NCBI GenBank assembly: GCA_032622095.1
Contig: CP136067.1
Location: 45,177,549 to 45,241,548 of the forward strand
Reading direction: 5' to 3'
Source: Siphonodentalium dalli
Lineage: Eukaryota; Mollusca; Scaphopoda; Gadilida; Siphonodentaliidae
Length of the DNA: 64,000 nt
The notes beneath the pieces were generated by a model, which was not told the DNA's origin, ran no database searches, and saw nothing but the letters and a program-made list of their open reading frames with translations. Shown here in pieces: positions 22,563 to 33,244 of this stretch; position 1 is the first letter of the stretch; every line of letters starts with the position of its first letter. Position numbers and translations under genes: made by a program.

Positions 22563-22745
22563 CTATGTTTGGAACCATGAGTACGAGTAAGAATACCAGC
22601 CCTGCTATGTTATTAATGAGTGTGAGGACACCATTGGTGACACCCTCTGCTACAGGGTAACTGATCTCACAGGCCATCTCGAAATAGAGAGGCACGCCAC
22701 CATTGAGCAGGAAAGCACCGAGCATCACAGATGTGTAGAGGGAAA
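22563..22745 (-). CDS. SLC49A4: SLC49A4-like, penultimate exon
   Basis: Acceptor TTCTTTCCAG, donor ATAG|GTATGT. It starts by completing a valine codon begun at 24455 and ends with the first base of the glycine completed at 9630. It encodes 60 complete codons. The segment MLGAFLLNGGVPLYFEMACE, then YPVAEG, is the family block (in SLC49 proteins a G.FLN..VP.FFE...E..YPV.EG pattern) inside helix 10. The following LTLINNIAGLVFLLVLMV is helix 11. This exon gives the clearest family assignment in the window. Confidence 0.92.
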
Positions 22746-22769
22746 CTGGAAAGAAGTTTAAATATCCAT

Positions 22770-23302
22770 TTTATGATGCATATATAAGAGAATGAATTGG
22801 CCTAAAAAATGTTTTTTATTATTTTATAAATTTGTTCTTAGATTCTTTAACAATTTTTATAATTTTTTTCTTAAATTCTTTCACAATTTTTATCATATTT
22901 TGTAACATTCTATAACAATTTTTATAATTTTTTCTTATATTCTTTATGGCCTCGTTACTAAAACAAAAGTAAACCCCAATCAATCAATCAATCTTATATT
23001 CTTTAACAATTTTATCATTTTTTTTCTTACATTTTTAATCAATTTTTATCATTTTTTATAATTTGTTCTTAAATTCTTTATCAATTTTATCATTTTTCCT
23101 CACATTCTTTAATAATTTTTAATCTTATTTTCATTTTTTCTCTCACAATTTTTAACAATTATAAAAAATAATATAAAATTTGTTAGGCCAATGCATTCTC
23201 TGATATATGCGAGTCGACCTATACTCGCATATATAAGAGAATGCATTGGCAGAGGGTTTTCGCTAAATTTCAGGAAGCTCCCATCATGAAAGGGTTAAGG
23301 GG
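22770..23302. mobile_element. Expanded cassette-family TTAA MITE
   Basis: A half hairpin (GCATATATAAGAGAATG, 22777-22797) and a full hairpin (about 23186-23251) flank about 370 bases of AT-rich spacer. In the spacer TTTCTTAAATTCTTTAACAA-type phrases repeat many times. The right end reads AGGAAGCTCCCATCATGAAAGGGTTAA (split here only for description). A short CCCAATCAATCAATCAATC piece interrupts the spacer. Confidence 0.75.
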
Positions 23303-23345
23303 TGCTCCAAATAGTGTAATGCCACATAATGATTATCAGTCCTTG
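23303..23345. repeat. Duplicated flank shared with 24853-24897
   Basis: GGGTGCTCCAAATAGTGTAA and the next 20 bases follow the MITE end here and again after 24852. The MITE was therefore copied together with flanking DNA rather than inserted twice. Confidence 0.75.
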
Positions 23346-23624
23346 GACCTATTAGCAGATGTTAACCACTTGACTACTATACGTCCATACTGAGTACAGA
23401 TATAAAATGTCACGCTGTGTGCTATACGCCCATACTGAGTATGTACCTACTTCAGCACACTAGTCATTATTCATAACTGGAACCCATAGATTGGTGCATC
23501 GGCACTGTACAAAGTTCCAGGATTCTGAATGATAATTGTCATTCAACGGAGTCAGTTTTACGGTTTATGGGATACTCCCGTTATATTTTTCCACTGGAAA
23601 ATAGCCATAATGTCAACGTCCATA

Positions 23625-23801
23625 GTCATGACCATATAACACAATGCATTGGCCTAACAATATTTACCATGACCTTGTAAGCAAGTGCATTCTCTTATAT
23701 ATGCGAGGCTTGCTATGAGAGACTCGCACATATAAGAGAATGCACTTACACAGGGCCTATAACGCTGCACCAGAGCGGCTGCTGTCATGAAAGGGGTTAA
23801 C
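23625..23801. mobile_element. Cassette-family TTAA MITE, truncated
   Basis: One hairpin (about 23680-23745, stem GTGCATTCTCTTATATATGC) and a right end GCTGCTGTCATGAAAGGGGTTAA in two pieces. The left end is missing. Confidence 0.7.
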
Positions 23802-23885
23802 TTTTGGAATTGACAATTATCAGGGGCAAATCATTATTTGTAGGAGCCTATACTGATAATATACTGATGATATACAAGCCTAAAA

Positions 23886-24308
23886 ATAGCGTGTGTTGTT
23901 TGCAGAATGAGGTCCCCAGAGTGTGAATTTAGTGATGCTATCACGTACAACGGGCTAGCATCACCAAATTAACCCTCTGGGGACCTTATTCTGCTTAGGC
24001 CTCATCTTCTGGGAAGTATCTATAGTCTCAAATTAACACTGTTTGTAATTACTTTTTCCCTTCTGAGAAGTTTCTATATCCCCCAAATTAAATTTGCAGA
24101 AGATAAAATGCATAATCCAGGTGACTAATGAGTGAACATCAGCAACTTCAACTGGGGAGCTTCAATCTGATCCTAGGTCTCCCATAGCAGTTGAGGCCTA
24201 AGCAGAGTGAGGGTCCCAGAGGGTGAATTTGGTGATGCCAGCCCACTGTGCAGGAGAGCATCACTAAATTCACCCTCTGGGGACCTCATTCTGCAAATGA
24301 CAAACACA
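23886..24308. mobile_element. hAT-like double-hairpin MITE, long form
   Basis: The first hairpin (GCAGAATGAGGTCCCCAGAG and complement) and second hairpin flank a spacer of about 190 bases beginning TTAGGCCTCATCTTCTGGGA. The short 254-bp form at 10140 lacks most of this spacer. Same long form at 37690-38096 and 43985-44760. Confidence 0.75.
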
Positions 24309-24413
24309 CTAATGCCCTAAATAATTGACTCAAAAAGCCATATTTCTGACTAAATCCGGAAAAATTACCCATAATTCTGCTGTGGTTAAGGAGTCGATTA
24401 TTTAGGGCATTAC
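24306..24413. mobile_element. 'CAGTAATGCCC' MITE, deleted copy
   Basis: Left end TAATGCCCTAAATAATTGAC is followed directly by the right arm (GCCATATTTCTGACTAAATC to GGGCATTACTATA). Most of the left arm is deleted. It abuts the preceding hAT-like MITE. Confidence 0.7.
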
Positions 24414-24454
24414 TATATTTGCAGACTTGATAATATAATGTCATGAAATCTTAC

Positions 24455-24579
24455 CAGTGTTATTTCCGAATGTGAGGATGCCCTGTAATGCGAGAGCAAA
24501 CCATACCATGCACAACGTGCCACTCACATATAAAAAGATGAGGACAAGCTTCAGGTGTCGAGAAAACTTCGTAGCAACT
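24455..24579 (-). CDS. SLC49A4: SLC49A4-like exon, helices 8-9 region
   Basis: Acceptor AAAATTTTC-like tract then CAG, donor CACTG|GTAAGA. It opens with the last base of an arginine codon begun at 30524 and ends with the first base of a valine codon. It encodes 41 codons: a basic cytosolic start (VATKFSRHLK), then LVLIFLYVSGTLCMVWFALA as a membrane helix, then LQGILTFGNNT. The R..KF.R.LK pattern fits the loop before helix 9 in SLC49A4. This is not the longest frame here: another frame has a chance ORF with a stop, but only this frame joins in phase at both ends. Confidence 0.88.
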
Positions 24580-24599
24580 CTGAAAATGAACAAAATAAT

Positions 24600-24852
24600 T
24601 TTTTTTATAATTTGTTCTTAAATTCTTTATAAATTCTTTATAATTTTTTCGTACATTCTTTAACAATTTTTTATCATTTTAAAATGTTTTTGTTATATTC
24701 TTACAATTATAACAAATAATATAAAATTTGTTAGGCCAATGAATTCTCTTATATATGCGAGGCGACCTATGGTCAACTCGCATATATAAGAGAATGCATT
24801 GGTACAGGGTTTTTGCAAAATTTCAGGAAGCTCCTGTCATGAAAGGGTTAAC
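24600..24852. mobile_element. Cassette-family TTAA MITE, truncated left
   Basis: AT-rich spacer, hairpin at about 24736-24803 and right end AGGAAGCTCCTGTCATGAAA before GGGTTAA. With its flank it is a near duplicate of 23150-23345. Confidence 0.8.
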
Positions 24853-24989
24853 GGGTGCTCCAAATAGTGTAATGCCACATAATGATTATCAGCCCTTGAA
24901 TTTGCATTCATTACCATCAGAATATAAATTAGTTTTTATGGAAGACGTATATATAACCACGGACGAGGGCTATATAACTCATGAACAAG

Positions 24990-25360
24990 AGCATTGCTAG
25001 GACGTGGCAAAATTAGTCCTTTAGCCATTTTGAATTGTACTACAAAATGCGGTCAAATTCTAAGTAAAAAAAGGGACATAATTCATGTGAAACTAATTGG
25101 TCAGAACCCATGTTTGACCTGGTCTGTAATTTTAGCTGGTAAACACACATACCAGATTTGGTTCAGATCAAATAATCCAAACAGGGGTTATCGGTCAGAA
25201 ATGAAAAATGTTAATGGACAGTCAAATTCTAAGTCGAACTCATGTAAAAATAACTGGATGGAAACAATATTTGAACTTGGCTGTATATTTAGCTGGGAAA
25301 TACACATACCAACTTTGTATTTCATATCAAATAATCCAAACAGGAGTTATTGGTCGGAAA
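24990..25360 (+). repeat. Dispersed 'CATAACTC' repeat, left part
   Basis: Phrases such as TCTAAGT, CATAATTCATGTGAAACTAA, ATTGGTCAGAACCCATGTTT and ATACCAACTTTG repeat internally about every 170 bases. They continue after the inserted block at 30173-30385. Related copies: 34485-35230, 35640-36125, 43178-43812. The 152-codon ORF here is repeat sequence. Confidence 0.65.
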
Positions 25361-25779
25361 TAATATTTTTTTACCCAAAATATGTATCTCCTATAATAAA
25401 TATCTTGGACACTGAACGAACTAATGGTTATATATTTCTTGCAAGATCATAGAAGTCATTTTAAAAACGGTACGCAGTACCTACAGTACGCGCACTGTCA
25501 AACCTAAACAACTTTACCTCTGGACCAATCGTGTGAGTCTTTTCGCTATAGAAGCGAGTGACAAGTAAGATTTCGATCCTTTTAATTTCTTCCTCCTGTG
25601 TGTTTGATGCGTTTGACCGAGTGCGCGGGGCGGGAATATTGATCCCAACTGGCAGGGCCCTTACTGTGTTCAGTGTCCAAGATATTTATTATAGGAGATA
25701 CATATTTTGGGTAAAAAAATATTATATCTCCGTCAAATATATCTTGGACACTGAATGAACTAATGGTTATAATTAGAAT

Positions 25780-27420
25780 TCTTGAAGAGGAGGAGGCCAC
25801 GAGGCAGATAATCCGACTATGTCCATGAATCCCACCTGCTGAAGCAGAAAAGACCTGCATCCTGTACCAAAAAGATTTCTTGGTAGACATGTGCCAAAAA
25901 ATAGATCATTGTGTCCCATATGCAGTAGCTCAGATAAACCCAAAACAACTGAGCCTCCTAAAAGGAAACAACACGTACCTCATGTGCCCTAATGATCACA
26001 GGGTGAAGGTGTCCAGGACAAACATTGGTCATAGGCAAGGGAGATAACTCATTCGTTCATGTTCCTAATAGGATAAAGGAACCTACCCCCCGCCCCTTAG
26101 AGGATGAAGCAGCACTAGCACGACATCCAGAGGATGATGACCGGCCCACAAGACATGCAAAAGGGGCACTGAGGGGAAAACACGGTTATGACACCCACAC
26201 CCCCACCTCCCCCAGAAACGCCGAATCAATGCTCATAATGGATCTCGCAAAATGAGTCAATGCTCAGTGCGGTATGACTAACTTGACAGTATTTTGAGCC
26301 CGACCCAGAGACCCAGGGGAGATATGAGAAACCGTTGGGCCCAGACCAATGGGGGGGACCAGGGATACACCAGGAAAACATGACTGTGTTGAGCTCATTA
26401 TGTCCAGAGCACTGGGAATAATGTCCATGGAAAGAAAAAGCATACACATAAGGGAGGGGACCAAGACGGAAAGAGTGCCTGCCTCCGGTACACCAAGCCA
26501 AGTAACTGGAAATTGAGGTGTACGGTCAACCAATGAGAGGAACTGATACCGCTAATGGAACACTGTCTGATCATACGGCCAATCTGTGATGCAATGCACA
26601 GGCCTGCATGGTTTCAAATTAATGTGGAACTGAGTTATCGTTCGTCAGGTGGTTGTATAGGGAACCCATACCGTAGGTTAGCAGAATAGTTACACAAACT
26701 GCAATAACACGACAACTGGTATTATCAAGCACCGATGGGCATGCGGCAATAATTGTTAAATGTCGCAAATAAGGTGAGAATCGGTGATCGGTAAATCGGA
26801 TTAGAATTAGAATCACGCCTGTCAAGTGATGTGAAACACTCGGCCAGAGTGATAACAAAGAATTGGAAAATATTCGTGGTCAAAGTCGGTACTGTGACAA
26901 ATACTATAACAAAATGGACTACATACAGGACGCATAGACACCAACGAGCGTAGTTCAGACAATAGTGTCTATAGAGCGGAACGGTCGAAATTCATGATAT
27001 GTTCGGCTAAGTGAGTAGAACGCTAAAGTCCCCTGTGAGATATAGCACCCACATACTAACTTATCAGGTGTCTCATAAAAGCGGCCTAATCGTTGATTAA
27101 AAATCGAACAGATTTGAAGGCCCGAAACTGGAAAGACTGGTCTCAACAACACCTGGAATACCCCGACGGGATAAGAAGGGAGGTGATAATGGAGGCGAAA
27201 TAAACTTATTCAGGAGCAGTTCCTGATTGTGGCACATAGCCAGAGCAATGGGATATGGCAGCAAGCAGACTGACAGAGGAAACCTCAAAGTACAAAGAAC
27301 GGAGGTAATATTGCACTAATGATTTCAACTTGTCGGCGACAAGGAACAATGAGGTAGCCAAGGCAAAAAAGGGTTTGGAAAAACCGGTATGTGCCGTGAC
27401 AGCATGAACCTGGATGGACT
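25780..27420. other. Interior of the large block, left half: no recognisable gene
   Basis: GC-richer than the surroundings. On the plus strand, frame fragments such as KTCILYQKDFLVDMCQKIDH then YAVAQINPKQLSLLKGNNTY (about 25845-26048) read like a peptide but stop at 26046 and match nothing I know. 26829-27080 is weakly similar to 47195-47530 (GTGATGTGAAACA, TCTATAGAG.GG...GGTCG, AGTAGAA, CATACTAAC...TCAG). No promoter or splice model could be built. Confidence 0.35.
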
Positions 27421-27454
27421 GAGGCAGGACCAGCGGTAGCTTCTGCAGAACATC

Positions 27455-27795
27455 CATCGCTGCGAAGGTTGTGGAAGCCGCGACTACAAATAGAGGAGGC
27501 ATGACCACCCACAGACTCCGAGCCTGCAGTGCAGGCTGTACCGAGTTGACAGAGGAAAATCCATTGTTGCCCGTCTGTGAAGGTTGTGGAAGCCGCGACT
27601 ACAAATAGAGGAGGCATGACCACCAACAGACTCCGAGCCTGCAGCGCAGGCTGTACCGAGTTGGCAGAGGAAAATCCATTGTTGACCGTCTCTGCGAAGG
27701 TTGTGGAAGCCGCGACTACAAATAGAAGAGGCATGACCACTAACAGACTGAGCCTGCAGCGCAGGCTGTATCGAGTTGGCAGAGGAAAATCGACA
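27455..27795 (+). repeat. Tandem repeat, three units of about 110-120 bp
   Basis: Units begin GCGAAGGTTGTGGAAGCCGC (27461, 27580 region, 27697) and include AATAGAGGAGGCATGACCAC, CAGACTCCGAGCCTGCAG and GTTGGCAGAGGAAAATCCAT. The 201-codon minus-strand ORF and its neighbours run through this repeat and inherit its periodicity; no domain is recognisable. A related phrase is at 28556-28630. Confidence 0.8.
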
Positions 27796-29960
27796 CACGT
27801 TGGTGTTTGTTCTTGATATGTGGGCCCCATCCAGTCCTTCGGTTGTGGAAAACAGGCGTACTTCTCTGCGGATGGCTCAGGAGGCCGCAACCAATATTAT
27901 TGTTCAGGTAATGCATGCAAAATTGTGCGCAATTGTTATCCTAAGACTGAAGGACTGACCCATCCGAAATAACCCTCATGGAAGGCACTCTCGGACGGGC
28001 ATGGCGAACTCGGACACGCATCAAACGCTGCCAAATCCAGGGGATGTTGTGACAGCACGTCCTCATCTCCGAAACAGCACCGTCCGTCAAGGAGATGGGG
28101 GGAAAGGGGCAAGTATCCCGACCAGGTCACCTGGTTGGACGAGGCAAAATTGCCGGAGCCTCGGAAAGGAAACTAAGTCTAAGTTCTGACCTAGGAGCCC
28201 AAAAGAGGCCAGAAACTGTACGAAGCAAGGCCACACTGGTGAATGAAAGAACACAAGTGAATAATAGGGATACATGCCCACCCCCAAACCAGGAGGGACG
28301 GATGCTGGAAAAGACTTGACGAATGGAGGACAGGTCGGAACCCGTGCGGTAAAATCCCCTGGAGTGGAAGCAGTGGCAGGTGACACATTGAAATGCTAGG
28401 CAGGCAATGTGTTAAAAGCGCCGGGGCTTGCAAGCTTGTACGTACCACCGATGTTGTGGTAGCTATGGCAATTGGCCGGCTGGTGCAGCGATGGAATGAA
28501 CCCGGACGCACCGGAGGCATGACCAGTGGTAGCTGCGCTTGGACGACCATCGCTGCCCTTCTCTGCTGATGGCTCAGGAGGCCGCGACCCAGAGGGAGGA
28601 GGCATGTCCAGCAACCGACTCCAGCGGAGGCTCCATGTTAATGGAGGAAGCAAGAGAAGGTGCCACGTCAGTAGAGGTGCCACGATCATTGATCATGATA
28701 ATCGATTAGTCAATAAGAGATTAGAATCGATGAAGCGTATATAATAGCAAGGACAGTGGAAGTAATGCATAATATTCGCATGTGCATAATTTGTATCAGA
28801 ATCAACCGAGACAGTCCTTCCCATGACAAAAATACAGTTTTGTAGACGGGTGTAATTGCACCGGTAATATAATGGTAAGTTGGGGTTATCTCAAATCAAA
28901 GGTCATTGTGTGACATACCCAAGTCCAGTGACACTTTCACATGCCCATAAATTAACGGAGATGGGAAATGTTCTAAATATATCTTCACATATTTCAATAT
29001 TGATCCAACGATTACAGTGACCACCAACATTGTGACCAGGTGGACGAGTGCAAATGGTGAACACCCATGAATAGAAAATTGCGAGTGCATACGGGTGTGA
29101 GAGCAATTGCTCCTGTCTCGTGGGAAGGAATGCCGGTAATGAGTAATGACTAATGAGCACAATGCGTTACAAATATCTTTGCACGATCAACGATCGTTAA
29201 CCTGTCCGTTGGTGATTAAACTGTAAAACAGGGGATCCAAAGATGTCCGGTACTTTCCGACATCCGAAATAAAGAACTCTGAGTAATCGCAGCCGAAAAT
29301 GGTAATCGAATATCGGCTGTATCAACATTTCATCGATTATACGATTAATCGTGACACCCTTACCTGTCGGAGGGAAAAACATTATGAAGTTTTCATAGTA
29401 AAAGCATTGAGCCTTATGTTCAATGTAGAGCGAAGAGGCAAGCCACACTGAGGCTAGTTTATCTAGCATCCGTGAGGAAAATTATCGTAAAATATAGTAA
29501 TGTAAAATATTGGAAATTATTAATTCCAATACATTTGGATAGGATTTTGTCAGGGACCAAACTCCAAACTGGAGCTTAGTGTAGACGCCAACACAATATT
29601 GCATCCGGTGCAGTATTTAAAAAACCCCACGAGAACCCGCATGACTCGAAAGAGCATCGGTTTATTCAATATTGTTTTAAGCAAAAAACGATATTTGTTT
29701 GAAGTGATTCTCGTAAACAAAACAAAATTGAAATATTTGTTAATGAAATTATCCACCCACGGACCAGTCATTAATAAGACAGTATTGTAGAATAAAAGAT
29801 TCTTGAACAATTGTAAAACCGAATTCCGAAAATTGGAAAACACGTGCGTAGTGCACGAAATTAGGAAACTGCGTGGTTTCGTTCGCAATATCGTAAAGAG
29901 AACGTTCATTAAAAATGAACATATGAAAGATGCGACTTATCTTGCGACGTAGAAGAAATA
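27796..29960. other. Interior of the large block, right half: no recognisable gene
   Basis: Several overlapping ORFs of 60-119 codons on both strands, none with a recognisable domain. Subterminal sequence has CGATTAATCG-type motifs (about 28690-28710, 29330-29352). Function unknown. Confidence 0.35.
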
Positions 29961-30390
29961 CCGGTAAAAGGATCGAAATCTTACTTGTCACTCGCTTCTA
30001 TAGCGAAAGGACTCACAAGATTGGTCCAGAGGTAAAGTTGTTTATGTTTGACAGTGCGCGTAATGTAGGTACTGCGTACCGATTTTTAAAACGACTTCTA
30101 TGATCTTGCAAGCAAGAAATATATAACCATTAGTTCGTTCAGTGTCCAAGATATATTTGACGGAGATACAGAAATGATATGAAATCGGTAAAATTCTAAC
30201 TCGAAAAAGATCCATAACTCATGTAAAAATAATTGGTCAGAACCCATATTTGAACTTGGCCTGAAATATTAGCTGGGGAATAAACGTACCAACTTTGGTT
30301 CATATCAAATAATCCAAACTGGAGTTATTGATCAGAAACCAAAACTGTTAACGGATGGATGGTACGACAGACAGACAAATTGATTACACA

Positions 30391-30494
30391 GAGCTTTCCG
30401 ATGAATGGCAACAAGCCATATTTCCGACAAAATCCTGAAAAGTTCCCCATAATTATGCTGTGGTTAAGGAGTTGATTATTTAGAGCATTACTAT
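30391..30494. mobile_element. 'CAGTAATGCCC' MITE, single arm
   Basis: Right arm only (GAGCTTTCCGATGAATGGCA to TAGAGCATTACTATAG). It ends 29 bases beyond the donor of the next exon, inside the intron. Confidence 0.7.
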
Positions 30495-30523
30495 AGTTGT
30501 AGTAAAGCTTAGTTAACACTAAC

Positions 30524-30591
30524 CTGGAACAGAGAAGGCCACCAACACATAGCGCAATGATTGTATAAAACCCAATCCAGCCAGCCTCATC
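30524..30591 (-). CDS. SLC49A4: SLC49A4-like exon, helix 8
   Basis: Acceptor TTGTTTTTCAG, donor TCCAG|GTTAGT. It begins in phase 0 after the serine ending the exon at 33637. The 22 codons start DEAGWIGFYTIIALCVGGLL, matching the family's (D/E)AGWIGF block at the start of helix 8, and end with AG of an arginine codon completed at 24579. At 68 nt it is one of the shortest exons here. Confidence 0.9.
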
Positions 30592-30706
30592 CTGAAAAAC
30601 AAGCAATTATTGGGTCAACAGTGTTCACGCTGTCGGTGGCCAATGGGATTTTTTCGAAAAATGGACGAAGAAAATTTATTTGGCCAAAAACATTTCAAGG
30701 CTTATA

Positions 30707-30740
<34 letters not shown>
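30707..30740 (+). repeat. Poly-G run, 34 bases
   Basis: Uninterrupted G homopolymer in the intron, read as C on the coding strand. It starts 116 bases upstream of the acceptor of the exon at 30591. Length in an assembly is unreliable. Confidence 0.85.
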
Positions 30741-30831
30741 CTGTAAACTAAATCCGGCCATTTAAGGGACGATCTCCTTTTATACTCAACAGAATATATG
30801 CAACAAATGAATGAATTTGAGCCATGGATTA

Positions 30832-32009
30832 CTCTCGTGTGCCAAATAAAAGTACAGGGCGGAATAATAGTACAGGGTGGAAAATTCATGAAAATTAAAT
30901 AAAAGTACAGGGCGGAATAATAGTACAGGGTGGAAAATTCATGAAAATTTAATAAAAGTACAGGGTGGAAAATTCGAGAAAAATAATAATAGTACACGAG
31001 TACAACAATGATAACTGATGAAATATTTCCATGATAATCAAAACATCAATAATTTATTATCTGTTTAGAGTATGTCCCTTTGACCATACGAGTGCCTTCA
31101 AATAGTCACATCTTGCTGCCTCTTGATGTAATTTATAACTGTAATATAGTATACTAGGTCAGCAATCACCCATTCATGCTGTCATCTCATAAATTGTGTT
31201 ACGCTATATAATTATGTTTATGTTTGTATTGTCAAATGCGGTCATCATTGCGAGATTACAAACATTGAATGGACTATTCCATTGTGGTGCTGGTATCAGG
31301 GGGAGAATACATTGAAAGACGGATATTATTCTCATTAATGATATAAAGTTTCCCCCGTTCAATTGTCGAAGCACCTCTAATTATAGACCCAATCATATAA
31401 TTTACCTTGAATTTACATTGTAATTGTTAATTGAACGAGAATAGGAACAATGGATTCTGTGTGTGTTACAACCATATTTCGCCATCAAGCAAAATTGAAT
31501 CTTCCTGTGTCTTTCCACGTGCTCGAAACAACACATTTTTTATCTCGCTATATCGACTCCTATATTTTTTCAACAACATCAATTCACACTGTCAGGCCAT
31601 CGTTTTTAAATATACGTGCAAATTACAATTGTCATTGTTTCCCTTCGGCATTTGCTATAAGTCCAACGTCCGGGAAGTTAGGTGTGAGACACCGAGTTCC
31701 ATTTTCGCCGATCATTTTCAAGTTTCCTAATTTCGTGATATTTCGACTTTGACTTGTAAAAGTCTTTTAAATAGTTTGAATGGGTTTTTAATCAACATAG
31801 TTGCTAATAATTGTGACTGTTGTGTAACTATTATCGACTTACACTTCCATAAACGATAAATTTTCTCAAAAATGTACAGTTATTGTTATAGTACAGGGCG
31901 GATTTTCCCCAGAATTTAATAAACGTACAGACCCGAATAACATCGTACAGGGCAGATTTTTTCTATGAAATTAATAAACGTACAGGTACGTTTATTTGGC
32001 ACGCGAGAG
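30832..32009. mobile_element. TA-flanked element, 1178 bp, with subterminal repeats
   Basis: Ends CTCTCGTGTGCCAAATAAAA and the complement of CGTTTATTTGGCACGCGAGAG, with TA on each side. Just inside, AGTACAGGGCGGAATAATAG and GTACAGGGTGGAAAATTCAT repeat several times on the left; TACAGGGCGGATTTT and ATAAACGTACAG repeat on the right. No transposase recognised; the two 99-100 codon ORFs near 31431-31752 are unsupported. Confidence 0.75.
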
Positions 32010-32774
32010 TAGTGCAAAATACACTCATTTACTATTATGAACGATGTATTTAAAACAACATGATATTTCTACTGAAAATGAGTTTATTAAAGGAATAATT
32101 TTTTTTTTTTTTTTTTTATCGTCATAATACTAATTATATATGTCTAACATACTCATTTCGCCAAGAAAATTCAAAATCGAGCAGATAATATTTTTATTAT
32201 TATGATATAAAAATAATCGTGTAAATATCCGATGATTTTACTCAGGTAAGTCACATGACTGATTAGTGTGATCACATGACTACAATGCGGTCACATGACC
32301 GATCATCTGCTTGATCGACGTGGTAAGTTTACATGAGATGCTTACCGGTAACAGCAGTGGGCGGAGCTTGAAATAATTCCGCCAATCGCCTAACGAGTTG
32401 ATTAATTACATACGAAATAATGCAGTCTCCGATTATATTCCTTTATACGATCCATAGTGATCATTAAATAAAAACTGTTTGAATGTGCTTATTATGAACC
32501 GGATTTGATAGAATGTTAAGATTATATAATGAAAAATAATGGCTAAAGTGTAGGTTGGCACGGATGAATAGTCGCAGAGTGACTATCAAATTTAGCACTA
32601 AAGTAACATCGATTCAAGAAACAAAACACGCGGCGGTATGTTATTTATGGCTGCAAAAACTACTATGGAAATCTCCGAATATTGGTGGTGATATTAAAGG
32701 AACTTGGGTCATTTTAATCACAACATGGAGGGCTTTCCAATTGCGTTTGGTAGTTTCTAGACCGAATAAATCCT
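32010..32774. other. No gene seen (intron)
   Basis: Holds a poly-T run (about 32099-32118) and a run of CACATGACT/GATCACATGAC motifs near 32248-32300. An 86-codon frame at 32555 is unsupported. Confidence 0.4.
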
Positions 32775-33017
32775 TTAACCCTTTGAGTGCCAGGGGCCGA
32801 TATTATCCGCCCTAAACCTACACAATAAGTCTGTTAAAGAATATAATAAAATATATTAAAATTGTAAAAAAAAAAAAAAAAAAAAAAAAAATTGTTAACC
32901 CAATGCATTCTCTTATATATGCGAGGCGACCTATGGTCGACTCGCATATATAAGAGAATGCATTGGCACAGGGTATATGGGTTGATACAAAAATCGGACC
33001 TGGCACTCAAAGGGTTA
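32775..33017. mobile_element. TTAA MITE with 'CCCTTTGAGTGCCAGG' ends carrying the common hairpin
   Basis: Left TTAACCCTTTGAGTGCCAGG, right CCTGGCACTCAAAGGGTTAA, TTAA on both sides. A single hairpin (32899-32967) has the same stem and loop as the CCCAACA family. A 26-base poly-A precedes it. The sequence inside the right end (ATATGGGTTGATACAAAAAT) is shared with the element at 8093, which has a different core. Confidence 0.88.
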
Positions 33018-33244
33018 ACTCATTTTCATTATAATTACCATGTTGTTTACATCATTCACAGTGCACATGAGTGTATTTTGCACTCATCCATGGCACAAAT
33101 TAGTGTGCAGACCCCTTTAAGTATTTAACCACCTCTCGAATATCACGGGATCTCACTAAAACCATTACATTACCAGTAGTTATCAGTTAATCAGTGGTTG
33201 TTTGCCCGTGTATGTTTCCATAACAGTGTACCAGAAGTCACACA

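Larger units (their letters stand above)
25361..30172. mobile_element. Large block bounded by about 200-bp inverted repeats
   Basis: The left side (25382-25582) and right side (29967-30172) are inverted copies. Shared blocks: TATCTTGGACACTGAACGAA, CTTGCAAGATCATAGAAGTC, GTACGCAGTACCTAC, ACTTTACCTCTGGACCAATC and CGCTATAGAAGCGAGTGACA. A third partial end lies at 25664-25760, where two ends meet back to back around TATTTTGGGTAAAAAAATAT. The insertion splits a dispersed repeat. Long terminal repeats could suit a Mutator-like element, but no confident target duplication was found and class is unknown. Confidence 0.7.

Noticed and set aside
24460-24666. 68-codon minus-strand ORF over the transporter exon
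   Set aside because: It is the wrong frame; the frame that joins in phase at both splice sites encodes a membrane helix of the SLC49A4-like protein.
24994-25452. 152-codon plus-strand ORF
   Set aside because: Made of the internally repeated 'CATAACTC' dispersed repeat and crosses into the end of another element.
25845-26048. Possible peptide fragment (plus strand) containing DFLVDMCQKIDH
   Set aside because: Reads like protein but has stops on both sides, no splice sites that extend it and no family I recognise. Kept only as a note in the block interior.
27285-27890. 201-codon minus-strand ORF
   Set aside because: It runs through a three-unit tandem repeat and inherits its periodicity; no recognisable domain, and other frames are open too.
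25361-30172. Assignment of the large block to Mutator
   Set aside because: Long inverted ends fit, but no 8-10-bp target duplication or transposase was found; class left open.
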